Source of the DNA: Streptomyces sp. ISL-1
Lineage (GTDB): Bacteria; Actinomycetota; Actinomycetes; Streptomycetales; Streptomycetaceae
Assembly (NCBI RefSeq): GCF_018614585.1
Contig: NZ_JAGGOI010000017.1
Span: 1 to 64,000 of the forward strand
Direction: 5' to 3'
Length of the DNA stretch: 64,000 nucleotides
A program made the position numbers and the translations under genes. The notes below the pieces were generated by a model that searched no databases, was not told the DNA's origin, and worked only from the letters and a program-made list of their open reading frames with translations. How positions within the stretch are numbered: position 1 is the stretch's first letter; each line of letters opens with the position of its first letter. Of this stretch, positions 18,046-26,684 are shown piece after piece.

Positions 18046-18309
18046 TCAGACGGCGGCCTTCTTCAGCCGACGGCGCTCGCGTTCGGACAGGCCGCCCCAG
18101 ATTCCGAATCGCTCGTCGTTGGCGAGGGCGTACTCAAGGCATTCGGAGCGGACTTCGCAGGCGAGGCAGACCTTCTTGGCCTCGCGGGTGGAACCGCCCT
18201 TCTCGGGGAAGAAAGACTCGGGATCGGTCTGGGCGCACAACGCGCGCTCCTGCCAGCCGAGTTCCTCGTCCGCGTCCTCGACCAGCAGTTGTTCGAACAG
18301 CTCGGTCAT
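18046..18309 (-). CDS. whiB: Sporulation/division regulator WhiB
   Basis: This 87-residue iron-sulfur transcription regulator is required in Streptomyces for growth arrest and septation of aerial hyphae; it works together with WhiA. The four cluster-binding cysteines are C25, C48, C51 and C57, followed by the GIWGG turn (69-73) and the basic C-terminal SERERRRLKKAAV. Length and sequence match Streptomyces WhiB as I remember it (the mycobacterial orthologue is WhiB2/WhmD). The ATG at 18309 is unambiguous. Upstream is a good principal-sigma-type promoter, giving a leader of about 68 bases. Confidence 0.95.
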   Translation of the reverse strand: MTELFEQLLVEDADEELGWQERALCAQTDPESFFPEKGGSTREAKKVCLACEVRSECLEYALANDERFGIWGGLSERERRRLKKAAV

Positions 18310-18933
18310 GTGCGCCCCTCGATCTGTCTTTGCGTCCCCGTGATGTTGCCGTTGTCGCTTTTCGGCCGAACGACACGAGTGAAATTACAAGTGCGTGGCT
18401 CCGGGCCAGTCAAGCTGAGATCTGCTATTGAGCCCGGTATTCACTCTGCGGAACCAAAGCTATGCGGAAAGTGTTCAAATCACCAAAAAACTGACACATG
18501 CCAGAGGCCTGCCCACGCCCCCCTCTCGCGAGGAGAAGACGCCGCAGGGTCCGATCTTGTTGCGATCGAGCCATTTAAGCGATCCGGATCACAGTCCGAT
18601 CACAGGGCCGCAACGGCGTTTGCGAGCGCGGTTGCTGCGCCATGTCTCCGCGACTACGGCTGCACAAACCTTTCTCCGCACTCAGTAACCGGATGAGGTG
18701 AAACATTACCGCCAAATCGGGCATTGAGTTGACAGTAACGAACCCGACCGTCACCTTTGATTGCATGCCAGCGACCTCAGCGCACATCGCGACCCCGCTC
18801 CGTGGGTTCCGCAGCGCTGTCCAGGCGCGCTGTTGCTGTTCCAGCTGTTGATGCGCCCGTAGCGCTCCAGCATTCACCGCATGTCCTGCGACACCCCAGC
18901 ACTGCACTTCTCTGCCGAGGAACCACCGCACCC
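18310..18933. promoter_or_regulatory. Long divergent regulatory region, whiB / cysteine dioxygenase
   Basis: These 624 bases without a gene are less GC-rich than their surroundings, especially 18421-18520 and 18690-18770. The left part holds the whiB promoter. GACAC, the published WhiA core motif, occurs at 18372-18376 just downstream of the whiB -10 and at 18493-18497 (within CTGACACATG); five-base matches are expected by chance. A TTGACA at about 18728-18733 (plus strand) could serve the cysteine dioxygenase gene but has no -10 at standard spacing. The rest shows no recognisable element. Confidence 0.5.
18384..18413 (-). promoter_or_regulatory. whiB promoter
   Basis: Minus strand: TTGACT at 18408-18413, an 18-base spacer, then TGTAAT at 18384-18389. 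Each hexamer is 5 of 6 to consensus. Transcription would start about 68 bases before the whiB ATG. The sequence TTTCACTCGTGTCG just downstream is partly symmetric and resembles a degraded BldD-type site; that is only a suggestion. Confidence 0.6.
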
Positions 18934-19458
18934 ATGAACAGTGACAGCGACCTCCAGATCGCCGGCGACATTCTCGCCGTCCAGCACCTCCTCCAGCCCG
19001 CCCGCGAGCACCCGGCCACCGTCGCCGACTTCGTCGGGCTCGCCCGCTCCATCGCCGCCGACCGCGCGCAGTGGGCCAACCTCGTCCAGTACGACACCAC
19101 GTCCCGCTGGTACCACCGGCTGCGCACCGGCCCCGGCTATGAGGTGTGGCTGCTGTCCTGGGTCCCCGGGCAGGGCAGCGGGCTGCACGACCACGGACTG
19201 TCGTCGGGCGTCCTGACCGTCCTCGACGGCGAGCTCACCGAACGCGGCGAGCAGGCCTCCCGGTCTCTCGCCGCGGGCGCGCAGCGGGTGTTCGCGCCCG
19301 GCTATGTGCACGAAGTTGTCAATGATTCGCTCGAGCCGGCCGTCAGTCTGCACATCTACTACCCGGGTCTGACCGAGATGCCGATGCGCGGCGCTGGGGT
19401 CCCCCACGCCGAGTGCCAGGGGCGCTCCCCGGCCGAACGCGACATCCTGCCCGCCTGA
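18934..19458 (+). CDS. Cysteine dioxygenase family cupin
   Basis: This 174-residue cupin of the cysteine dioxygenase (PF05995) family oxidises L-cysteine to cysteine sulfinate with a mononuclear iron. The three-His iron site is visible as H85 and H87 in GLHDHGLSSG and H126 in GYVHEVVN; the bacterial lack of the mammalian Cys-Tyr crosslink position is normal. A related thiol (mercaptopropionate) as substrate cannot be excluded. The ATG at 18934 follows a GAGGAA ribosome-binding stretch. It is 13 bases upstream of fbiA, so the two may share a transcript, although no metabolic link between them is known. Confidence 0.88.
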   Translation: MNSDSDLQIAGDILAVQHLLQPAREHPATVADFVGLARSIAADRAQWANLVQYDTTSRWYHRLRTGPGYEVWLLSWVPGQGSGLHDHGLSSGVLTVLDGELTERGEQASRSLAAGAQRVFAPGYVHEVVNDSLEPAVSLHIYYPGLTEMPMRGAGVPHAECQGRSPAERDILPA

Positions 19459-19471
19459 CACACTGCTGTTT

Positions 19472-20428
19472 ATGCGCATTGTGGTTCTGGCCGGCGGTAT
19501 CGGCGGCGCCCGTTTCCTCCGCGGTCTCAAGCAGGCCGCGCCCGAAGCGGACGTCACGGTAATCGGCAACACCGGTGACGACATCCATCTGTTCGGGCTG
19601 AAGGTCTGTCCGGACCTCGACACCGTGATGTACACCCTCGGCGGTGGCATCAATGAGGAGCAGGGCTGGGGGCGTACGGACGAGAGCTTCCGGGTCAAGG
19701 AAGAGCTCGCGGCCTACGGCGTGGGGCCTGAATGGTTCGGCCTCGGTGACCGCGACTTCGCGACGCACATCGTCCGTACGCAGATGCTCGCCGCGGGCTA
19801 TCCGCTCAGCGCCGTCACCGAAGCGCTCTGCGTGCGCTGGAACCCGGGCGTGCGGCTGCTGCCGATGTCCGACGACCGCGTCGAGACGCATGTGGCCGTC
19901 GAGGTGGAGGGCGAGCGGAAGGTCATCCACTTCCAGGAGTACTGGGTGAAGCTGCGGGCTTCCGTGGCCGCGGAGGCCGTCGTGCCCGTCGGCGCGGATC
20001 AGGCGAAGCCGGCGCCGGGTGTGCTCGAGGCGTTCGCCGCGGCTGACGTCATCTTGTTCCCGCCGTCCAACCCCGTCGTCAGCGTCGGCACGATCCTTGC
20101 GGTGCCGGGGATCCGCGAGGCCATCGCAGAGGCCGGCGTCCCGGTCGTGGGCCTGTCCCCCATCATCGGGAACGCGCCGGTGCGCGGAATGGCGGACAAG
20201 GTGCTGGCGGCGGTGGGCGTGGAGGCGACCGCGGCGGCCGTCGCACAGCACTACGGCTCCGGGCTGCTGGACGGCTGGCTGGTCGACACGGTCGACGCGG
20301 GCGCGGTGGCGGAGGTCGAGGGGGCGGGGATCCGCTGCCGGGCGGTGCCGCTGCTGATGACGGACGTGGACGCGACGGCGGAGATGGCGCGACAGGCGCT
20401 GGTGCTGGCCGAGGAGGTACGGGCGTGA
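19472..20428 (+). CDS. fbiA: 2-phospho-L-lactate transferase (F420 biosynthesis)
   Basis: FbiA/CofD joins the activated three-carbon unit (phosphoenolpyruvyl- or lactyl-guanosine diphosphate) to the deazaflavin Fo, giving the F420-0 precursor. The 318 residues start with the nucleotide-binding VVLAGGIGGARFLRGL, followed by VIGNTGDDIHLFGLKVCPDLDT and WGRTDESF, all family hallmarks, and a SNPVVSVGTIL phosphate loop. The ATG at 19472 has no ribosome-binding site, so it may be leaderless or translated by read-through from the upstream cupin. The stop overlaps the fbiB start by four bases. This implies the host makes coenzyme F420; Fo synthase is not in the window. Confidence 0.96.
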   Translation: MRIVVLAGGIGGARFLRGLKQAAPEADVTVIGNTGDDIHLFGLKVCPDLDTVMYTLGGGINEEQGWGRTDESFRVKEELAAYGVGPEWFGLGDRDFATHIVRTQMLAAGYPLSAVTEALCVRWNPGVRLLPMSDDRVETHVAVEVEGERKVIHFQEYWVKLRASVAAEAVVPVGADQAKPAPGVLEAFAAADVILFPPSNPVVSVGTILAVPGIREAIAEAGVPVVGLSPIIGNAPVRGMADKVLAAVGVEATAAAVAQHYGSGLLDGWLVDTVDAGAVAEVEGAGIRCRAVPLLMTDVDATAEMARQALVLAEEVRA

Positions 20429-21804
20429 GCACGCCCGGCGCGGGGGAAACGGACGCGAGGGGGCCCGGCGCGGGAAGTAAGGACGCGAGCACGCCCGGCT
20501 CCGTCGGCGGCCACCCGCCCGCGTACCGGGTGTGGGCGCTGCCCGGCATCGGCGAGGTACGGCCGGGCGACGACCTGGCGAAGCTCATCGCGGCCGGCGA
20601 GCCCGGGCTCGCCGACGGCGACATCCTGCTCGTCACCTCGAAGGTCGTGAGCAAGGCGGAGGGGCGGGTCGTCGAGGCGGCCGACCGTGAGGCGGCCATT
20701 GAGGCGGAGACGGTACGGGTGGTGGCCCGGCGCGGCACTCTGCGCATCGTCGAGAACCGGCAGGGCCTGGTGATGGCCGCGGCCGGGGTCGACGCCTCCA
20801 ACACCCCCGCCGGGACAGTGCTGTTGCTGCCCGCCGATCCGGACGCCTCGGCGCGGGCGATCCGCGAAGGACTGCGGGTGACGCTCGGCGTGGACGTCGG
20901 CGTGATCGTCACGGACACTTTCGGGCGGCCCTGGCGCAACGGTCTGACCGATGTCGCGATCGGCGCTGCCGGGGTGCGGGTCCTCGACGATCTGCGGGGC
21001 GGGTCCGACGCGCACGGCAATCCGCTGAGCGCGACCGTAGTCTCCACGGCCGACGAACTCGCCGCCGCGGGAGACCTGGTCAAAGGCAAGGCCGAGGGAC
21101 TGCCGGTCGCGGTGGTGCGCGGTCTGCCGCATCTGGTGGGCTCCGGGGACGGCGCCCACGCGATGGTGCGGGCCGCGGCCGACGACATGTTCCGGCTGGG
21201 GACCTCGGAGGCGGTACGGGAAGCGGTCACCCAGCGCCGTACCGTCCGGGACTTCACCGACGAGCCGGTCGACCCGGGTGCGGTCCGGCGGGCGGTCGCG
21301 GCTGCCGTGACAGCTCCGGCACCGCATCACACGACGCCGTGGCGGTTCGTACTGCTCGAATCCGCCTCGTCCCGCACCGAGTTGCTGGACGCGATGCGGG
21401 ACGCGTGGATCGAGGATCTGCGGCGCGACGGCAAGTCGGAGGAGTCCGTCTCGAAGCGGGTGCGGCGCGGGGATGTGCTGCGCAAGGCGCCGTATCTGGT
21501 CGTGCCGTGCCTCGTCATGGACGGCTCTCACCACTACGGGGATCCGCGGCGCGATGGTGCCGAGCGCGAGATGTTCGTGGTCGCGGCGGGCGCGGGCGTG
21601 CAGAACTTCCTGGTTGCGCTGGCGGGCGAACGGCTCGGCTCGGCATGGGTCTCGTCGACGATGTTCTGCCGCGATGTCGTACGGGACGTGCTGGGGCTGC
21701 CTGCTACGTGGGACCCGATGGGCGCGGTGGCGGTGGGGCATGCGGCCGCGCCGCCGAAGGAGCGGCCGGCGCGGGATGCCTCGGCCTTCTTCGAGGTGCG
21801 GTGA
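20425..21804 (+). CDS. fbiB: Coenzyme F420:L-glutamate ligase, two-domain FbiB
   Basis: This bifunctional 459-residue protein has an N-terminal CofE gamma-glutamyl ligase domain (about 35-265, starting VWALPGIGEVRPGDDLAKLI, with ILLVTSKVVSKAEGR and TDTFGRPWRNG). Its C-terminal FMN-binding nitroreductase-fold domain (about 270-459, RRTVRDFTDEPVDPGAVRRA) reduces dehydro-F420-0 and supports poly-glutamate tail extension. The fusion is typical of actinobacteria. The start is GTG at 20425, overlapping fbiA by GTGA. The first 30 residues are Gly/Ser/Pro-rich and absent from most homologues, so a later start near residue 30 is possible. Confidence 0.95.
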   Translation: MSTPGAGETDARGPGAGSKDASTPGSVGGHPPAYRVWALPGIGEVRPGDDLAKLIAAGEPGLADGDILLVTSKVVSKAEGRVVEAADREAAIEAETVRVVARRGTLRIVENRQGLVMAAAGVDASNTPAGTVLLLPADPDASARAIREGLRVTLGVDVGVIVTDTFGRPWRNGLTDVAIGAAGVRVLDDLRGGSDAHGNPLSATVVSTADELAAAGDLVKGKAEGLPVAVVRGLPHLVGSGDGAHAMVRAAADDMFRLGTSEAVREAVTQRRTVRDFTDEPVDPGAVRRAVAAAVTAPAPHHTTPWRFVLLESASSRTELLDAMRDAWIEDLRRDGKSEESVSKRVRRGDVLRKAPYLVVPCLVMDGSHHYGDPRRDGAEREMFVVAAGAGVQNFLVALAGERLGSAWVSSTMFCRDVVRDVLGLPATWDPMGAVAVGHAAAPPKERPARDASAFFEVR

Positions 21805-21813
21805 CCGGGCGCT

Positions 21814-22833
21814 TCAGATCGTGGCGATGTCGAAGCGGGGCATCTTCGGCTTGCGGCGGGACGGGGTGCGGCCGCCGAGGAGGATGAGGCGGGCGGCGCG
21901 GTGGCGCTGGCCCGCGTAGGGGGCGAGAAGTTCGAGCATCGCCGCGTCGTCGGCGTCCCGGTCGCCCGCCAGTGCGTAGCCGACGATGCCGGGCAGATGC
22001 AGGTCGCCGACCGTGACGGCGTCAGGGGCTCCGTTGCTGCGCTGGACCGTCTCGGCGGAGGTCCACGGGCCGATGCCGGGGATCAACTCCATGCGTTCTT
22101 GGGCTTGTTGGGGCTCCATGGCCGCCGCCTCCTCCAGACGGCGGGCGACGCGGACCGCGCGCAGGATGGTGGAGGCGCGCTTGTTGTCGACGCCCGCGCG
22201 GTGCCACTCCCAGGACGGGATCATCCGCCACGTGGACGGGTCCGGCATGACATGCATACGGTGCGCGCCACCGGCCGGTCCGGGAGCGGGCACGCCGAAC
22301 TTCCGTACGAGCAGCCGCCAGGCGCGGTACGCCTCCTCCGTGGTCACCTTCTGCTCCAGGATCGAGGGGATCAGGGACTCCAGGACCAGACCGGTGCGGG
22401 TGAGGCGGAGGCCGGGGGCGCGACGCTGGGACGCGGCGACCAGGCGGTGGCGGGGCTCGAAGAGGTCCGGGGCGTCCTGCGCGCCGAGCAGCTCCGGCAG
22501 CCGGCCGAGCAGCCACTGTGCGCCGGGGCCCCACGCTTCGGCCTCTGCCTCCGCGGCTCCTGGCCGCAGGGCGACCCGGAGCGTGCCGGGGCCCTCAGGC
22601 GTACGGGTGGCTCGCCAGACGGAGCCGTCGGGAGTGGTACGGAAGGTGGGGTCGCCGGGGCCGCGGCGGAGAGGGCCGAGGATGAGGCCGAGGTCGAGGG
22701 GGCCGGGCGGGGTCCAGCGGCGGGCACTGGACCCGGACGCCGGGCTGGGGACGCCGGTGGGGGCGGGCACGGGGGTGTGACCGCCTCGCACGGTGGTGCG
22801 GGTGGGTTGGTTCGGTGCGAAGCGTCCTGCCAC
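21814..22833 (-). CDS. HhH-GPD family DNA-3-methyladenine glycosylase-like protein
   Basis: This 339-residue base-excision-repair glycosylase-like protein is expected to remove alkylated bases. The helix-hairpin-helix and catalytic region reads LIPGIGPWTSAETVQRS followed by DAVTVGDLHLPG, where the Asp in GDLHLP sits at the position of the catalytic aspartate of AlkA-type enzymes. EQKVTTEEAYRAWRLLV matches the upstream helical part of the fold. There is no Fe-S cluster cysteine motif. The start is GTG at 22833; upstream in-frame sequence is an intergenic tandem repeat and is rejected. It converges on fbiB with a 9-base gap. Confidence 0.82.
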   Translation of the reverse strand: MAGRFAPNQPTRTTVRGGHTPVPAPTGVPSPASGSSARRWTPPGPLDLGLILGPLRRGPGDPTFRTTPDGSVWRATRTPEGPGTLRVALRPGAAEAEAEAWGPGAQWLLGRLPELLGAQDAPDLFEPRHRLVAASQRRAPGLRLTRTGLVLESLIPSILEQKVTTEEAYRAWRLLVRKFGVPAPGPAGGAHRMHVMPDPSTWRMIPSWEWHRAGVDNKRASTILRAVRVARRLEEAAAMEPQQAQERMELIPGIGPWTSAETVQRSNGAPDAVTVGDLHLPGIVGYALAGDRDADDAAMLELLAPYAGQRHRAARLILLGGRTPSRRKPKMPRFDIATI

Positions 22834-22867
22834 GGTGACGAGACTACGGGCCCGCGTCGCCCGCGGG

Positions 22868-22923
22868 GACTTGGCCCCGCGGGCTCGGCCCTGCGGACTC
22901 GGCCCCGCGGACTTGACCCCACG
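22868..22923. repeat. Four-unit 14-bp tandem repeat
   Basis: Four tandem 14-base units (GACTTGGCCCCGCG, GGCTCGGCCCTGCG, GACTCGGCCCCGCG, GACTTGACCCCACG) lie upstream of the glycosylase gene in the 204-base gap that also holds the extragenic element at 22975. Confidence 0.75.
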
Positions 22924-22974
22924 GGCTTCCCGTAAGTGGGGACAAGCCCCCAGACCCCCGTAAGCCCTTCGGCC

Positions 22975-22998
22975 CTGTCCTGAATCGCCGGACGGGCT
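22975..22998. repeat. Streptomyces-type short extragenic repeat
   Basis: TGTCCTGAATCGCCGGACGG followed by GCT matches, with one change, a motif (GTCCTCAATCGCCGGACGG and its complement) that I recall as very frequent between genes in Streptomyces genomes. It lies between a glycosylase and a pyrophosphorylase gene. Role unknown. Confidence 0.5.
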
Positions 22999-23037
22999 CA
23001 ATACGGGGGCGAGCCCCGGAACTGAGCAGAGCCCCGG

Positions 23038-24120
23038 CTACTGGTCCGACGAGAAGCGCACCGACGCCCGTGGCAGCACCGCGTCGCACCACACCCGCGC
23101 GCCCTCGCGCAGTTCGTTGTCCTCTCCCACCACCGCGCCGTCGCCGATCACCACCCCCGACAGCACCGTGCGCGCGCCGATCCGGGCGCCCGCGCCGATG
23201 AGGGAGGAGGAGATCACCGCTCCCTCCTCCACGATCGCGCCGTCCAGGACCGCGCTGCCGTCGATGCGGGTGCCCTCGGCGATCATCGCGTTCGCGCCGA
23301 TGACCGTGCCACCGGTGAGTTTGGCGTCGGGGGCGACCGACGCCGAGGGCAGAACCAGGCGTTCGCCTCGGCGGCCCGGGACCGCCGGGGACGGGGCGCG
23401 GCCCGTCACCAGGTCGGCCGAGCCGCGGACGAAGGCCTGCGGGGTGCCGAGGTCCAGCCAGTACGTGGAGTCGACCATGCCCTGGAGGTGAGCTCCGGAG
23501 GACAGCAGGTCGGGGAACGTCTCGCGCTCCACCGAGACCGGGCGGCCGGCCGGGATCGTGTCGATGACCGAGCGGCGGAAGACGTACGCGCCCGCGTTGA
23601 TCTGGTCGGTGACGATCTCCTCGGGGGTCTGCGGCTTTTCGAGGAAGGCCGTGACCCGCCCGCTCTGATCCGTCGGGACCAGCCCGAACGCCCGCGGGTC
23701 CTCGACCTTGGTGAGGTGGAGGGAAACGTCCGCACCCGACGACCGGTGCGTGGTGACCAACGCCTCGATGTCCAGGCCCGTCAGGATGTCGCCGTTGAAG
23801 ATCAGCACGGCGTCCTCGGGGCCCGACCGCAGCCGGGAAGCGACGTTGCGGATCGCGCCGCCCGTGCCGAGTGGCTCCTCCTCGGTGACGTACTCCAGGT
23901 GGAGGCCGAACGCGGAGCCGTCGCCGAAGTACGGCTCGAAGACCTCCGCCAGATACGACGTCGCCAGCACGATGTGCTCGACACCCGCCGCCCTGGCCCG
24001 TGCCAGTTGATGCGTCAGGAACGGGACGCCCGCCGCCGGAACCATCGGCTTGGGCGTGTTGACGGTGAGCGGGCGCAGTCGCGTGCCCTTACCGCCGACC
24101 AGGAGGATCGCTTCTGTCAC
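23038..24120 (-). CDS. Mannose-1-phosphate guanylyltransferase (nucleotidyltransferase with beta-helix)
   Basis: This 360-residue NDP-sugar pyrophosphorylase makes GDP-mannose from mannose-1-phosphate and GTP (counterpart of mycobacterial Rv3264c ManB/ManC). The Rossmann-like domain opens with the signature LLVGGKGTRLRP (6-17). It also has KPMVPAAGVPFL, the metal-site FNGDIL and EKPQTPEEI. The C-terminal third is a left-handed beta-helix of hexapeptide repeats (IDGSAVLDGAIVEEGAVI and similar), common in this subfamily. The start is taken as GTG at 24120 (MTEAILLVGG); in-frame starts at 24153 and 24165 would add 11-15 residues. It closes the mannose pathway begun by manA and manB in the same window. 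Confidence 0.92.
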   Translation of the reverse strand: MTEAILLVGGKGTRLRPLTVNTPKPMVPAAGVPFLTHQLARARAAGVEHIVLATSYLAEVFEPYFGDGSAFGLHLEYVTEEEPLGTGGAIRNVASRLRSGPEDAVLIFNGDILTGLDIEALVTTHRSSGADVSLHLTKVEDPRAFGLVPTDQSGRVTAFLEKPQTPEEIVTDQINAGAYVFRRSVIDTIPAGRPVSVERETFPDLLSSGAHLQGMVDSTYWLDLGTPQAFVRGSADLVTGRAPSPAVPGRRGERLVLPSASVAPDAKLTGGTVIGANAMIAEGTRIDGSAVLDGAIVEEGAVISSSLIGAGARIGARTVLSGVVIGDGAVVGEDNELREGARVWCDAVLPRASVRFSSDQ

Positions 24121-24220
24121 CTTGTCGTCTCTGCTTCCTGCTGGGGCCGGCATGGTCACTCGCATTGGTCACTCTTTCGAGACCGGCCAGTTTATGCAGT
24201 TGGTTGCTGCGTTCCCTGTT

Positions 24221-25633
24221 TCAGGCACGTCCCTGGTACTTCGCCGAGGCGTTCCGGGCGGTGCCGAGCCTGCTGTAGAGGAGGGCTCCCGGACAGTCCG
24301 TGAAGAATCCGTCCCGGTGCCCGGAAATGACATTGAAGCTGACCCTCACCCCCTTCGCGTACTTGCCGCTCCCTCCCGACGTCAGTACCACCTTGCCGAG
24401 CGGATTCATGCCGTACAGCCCGAGCTTCCAGGCGGTCAGCTTTGCGACCGCGGTCACAGCGGCGGCCGGTGGGGTGGAGAGACTGTACGTGCCGAGCACG
24501 GCGATTCCCACGCTGTTGGTGTTGAAACCCAGGGTGTGCGCGCCGAGAACCGCCTTATCCACGCCTCCCGCGCGCCCTTCGTAGATGTTTCCGCATTTGT
24601 CGATGGCGAAGTTGTAGCCGAAATCGCGCCAGCCGCTGCTCACGACGTGGTAGCGGTAGATACTGCGCAGGACGGAGGGAGCCTCGCTGCAGGTGTAGTT
24701 GTTTCCGGTAGCACTGTGGTGTACGAAAGCGGCTTTCACGGACGCCGTGTAGACAAAGGTCTTCTCGCGCAGCGACTCGTCCGCGCCCCATCCCTGGCGC
24801 GTGATGATGCGCGGGCGCGGTCCGATGTACGGCGCCGCGCCTGCCATGACCGACGGGTCCAACTGGGCTTCGGTCTCGGCTCGTGACAGCTCCGGGAGTA
24901 CGTTCTGGCCCTGGGGTGCGGGTTGGTACACGGCCGGCCGGCCGACTCCCTCCGCAGCGGGGTCTTCGAGTCCGGCTCCGTCGGACGCGGGGTCTTCGGA
25001 CGCGGGTCCCTCGGCTGCGGGGTCTTCGGACGCGGATCCGTCGGACGCGGGTCCCTCGGCCGCGGGGTCTTCGAGCCCGGCTCCCTCGGACACGGCTCCC
25101 TCCGACGCGGGTCCCGCGCCCGGGTCCACCAGTTCGAGGCGCAGGCCCTCGGGCAGCGGAGCCTGTCCGGCCGTCTCCGGGCGTACGCGTGCCTCCACGC
25201 CGTCCGATGCGCCGACCCACAGCGGGGCCGTGGAGCCGCGCACCTTCCCCGATGTGCTCTCAGCGCTGTCCAGGTCCGCGCCGTGCTCATGGTTGTGGGT
25301 CTCCACGTCCTGCCAGCCGGACCAGTCGCCGGAGCCGACGGCCCGGGTTCGGACCTGGACCGTGCCGTGCAGTTCGGCCTTCACGTCGTCCCATACGACG
25401 CCGACGAGGGAAAAGGGTCTGACGTCCAGTTTGGTCACCCCCTGTTCTGTCGCCGCCCCGAGCGACCGGTCCGACGCCCCCTCCCCGGTCGGCGCCAGCG
25501 GCAGCGACTGGGTGGAGCCGGGCAGATCCGGCACCCGTGGGGGCGCGGCTATCGCGCCGGAGGGCTGCGAGAGCGGAAGTATCAGCGCGGCTGAGCACAC
25601 GACGCCGACGGAAGTAGCAAGAAATCCACGCAT
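24221..25633 (-). CDS. Secreted N-acetylmuramoyl-L-alanine amidase (PGRP type)
   Basis: This 470-residue exported wall hydrolase cuts the bond between muramic acid and the stem peptide. It has a signal peptide at 1-29 and a beta-rich domain (about 60-175). A tandem-repeat linker (about 178-235) is built from DPAAEGPASDG-like units encoded by a DNA minisatellite. The PGRP/amidase-2 domain is at about 280-450. Zinc ligands appear as His in AFVHHSATG, His in SGHRDGFF and Cys in TDCPGALL; DFGYNFAIDKCGNIYEGRAGG is a PGRP hallmark. The ATG at 25633 is clear. It is divergent from the TIGR03089 gene. Repeat number in the linker probably varies between strains. Confidence 0.92.
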   Translation of the reverse strand: MRGFLATSVGVVCSAALILPLSQPSGAIAAPPRVPDLPGSTQSLPLAPTGEGASDRSLGAATEQGVTKLDVRPFSLVGVVWDDVKAELHGTVQVRTRAVGSGDWSGWQDVETHNHEHGADLDSAESTSGKVRGSTAPLWVGASDGVEARVRPETAGQAPLPEGLRLELVDPGAGPASEGAVSEGAGLEDPAAEGPASDGSASEDPAAEGPASEDPASDGAGLEDPAAEGVGRPAVYQPAPQGQNVLPELSRAETEAQLDPSVMAGAAPYIGPRPRIITRQGWGADESLREKTFVYTASVKAAFVHHSATGNNYTCSEAPSVLRSIYRYHVVSSGWRDFGYNFAIDKCGNIYEGRAGGVDKAVLGAHTLGFNTNSVGIAVLGTYSLSTPPAAAVTAVAKLTAWKLGLYGMNPLGKVVLTSGGSGKYAKGVRVSFNVISGHRDGFFTDCPGALLYSRLGTARNASAKYQGRA

Positions 25634-25747
25634 GAGGTCGATCCTGGGCCGGGGCCGTGGACTCCGCTATCCGGGAAACTGACGGTCCATCGGTCCAACC
25701 GGAGGAACCCGTCACCGGTACGGCGGCATCCCGCCGGGCCCGCCGCG

Positions 25748-25763
25748 TACCCTTGCGCGGGTG
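25748..25763 (+). promoter_or_regulatory. Candidate leaderless promoter of the TIGR03089 gene
   Basis: TACCCT (25748-25753) ends exactly 7 bases before the GTG start at 25761, and there is no ribosome-binding site, so transcription probably begins at the start codon. Confidence 0.45.
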
Positions 25764-26513
25764 AACGCCAGCGACCGTACCCCTGCCGACCTGCTGCGAT
25801 CCGCGCTCGCCGCGGACCCGGCGCGCCCCTTGGTCACCTTCTATGACGACGCCACCGGTGAGCGGGTCGAATTGTCCGTGGCCACCTTCGCCAATTGGGT
25901 GGCAAAGACGGCGAATCTGCTTCAGGGCGAACTGGCCGCCGGGCCCGGCGACCGGCTCGCACTGCTGCTTCCCGCCCACTGGCAGAGCGCGGTCTGGCTG
26001 CTCGCCTGCTCCTCGGTCGGCGTGAGCGTCGAGGTGGGCGGCGAACCGGCGGACGCGGATCTTGTGGTCAGCGGTCCGGACACACTGGAGGAGGCGCGCG
26101 CCTGTTCCGGGGAGCGGGTGGCGCTCGCACTGCGGCCACTGGGCGGGCGGTTCCCGCAGCCGCCGGCGGGCTTCGTCGACTACGCGGTGGAGGTGCCGGG
26201 TCAGGGTGACCGCTTCGCCCCTTACGCACCGGTCGATCCGTCCGCGCCCGCGCTCACCGTGGGCGGCAGGGAACTGACGGGCGCCGAGCTGGTGGAGCGG
26301 GCCCGCGCGGACGCGGCCGGCATGGGCCTTGCACCCGGCTCGCGGCTGCTGACGGGACTCGCGTACGACTCGTGGGAGGGCCTGTCGGCCGGGCTGTTCG
26401 CGCCGCTGGCAGCCGGTGCGTCGGTGGTGCTCTGCCGGAACCTCGGCGAGCTGCCCCAGGAGGGTCTCGACAAGCGGATCGAGACCGAGCGCGTCACGAA
26501 CACCGCGGTGTGA
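25761..26513 (+). CDS. TIGR03089 family protein (truncated adenylate-forming fold)
   Basis: This 250-residue protein matches the TIGR03089 family, actinobacterial proteins that resemble the N-terminal part of acyl-CoA synthetases but are about half their length and of unknown function. Family-like segments are DRTPADLLRSALAADPARPL at the N-terminus, FANWVAKTANLL, AHWQSAVWLLACSSVGVSVE and GLFAPLAAGASVVLCRNLG. It lacks the C-terminal AMP-binding motifs needed for adenylation. It lies upstream of, and on the same strand as, the LCP gene cluster (171 bases), which suggests but does not show an envelope role. Confidence 0.82.
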   Translation: MNASDRTPADLLRSALAADPARPLVTFYDDATGERVELSVATFANWVAKTANLLQGELAAGPGDRLALLLPAHWQSAVWLLACSSVGVSVEVGGEPADADLVVSGPDTLEEARACSGERVALALRPLGGRFPQPPAGFVDYAVEVPGQGDRFAPYAPVDPSAPALTVGGRELTGAELVERARADAAGMGLAPGSRLLTGLAYDSWEGLSAGLFAPLAAGASVVLCRNLGELPQEGLDKRIETERVTNTAV

Positions 26514-26601
26514 CAACCCGCTGAGGTCCACTCGTGTGGCGCACACGCGGGCCGAGCCCCCGGGCCTGAGCCTCAACTCCGGTGGATGATCGGCGATACG
26601 C

Positions 26602-26615
26602 GTGCTTCAAAGCAC
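26602..26615. other. Small perfect hairpin GTGCTT-CA-AAGCAC
   Basis: A 6-bp perfect inverted repeat with two central bases lies between the TIGR03089 and first LCP genes. It may be an operator or a weak hairpin; nothing further can be said. Confidence 0.25.
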
Positions 26616-26684
26616 AACCAAGCGCGAGGTTCAGCCGTCTAGTCCTGCGATCGGCGACCCAGCGCGCCGCCGACGCCATGAAGG

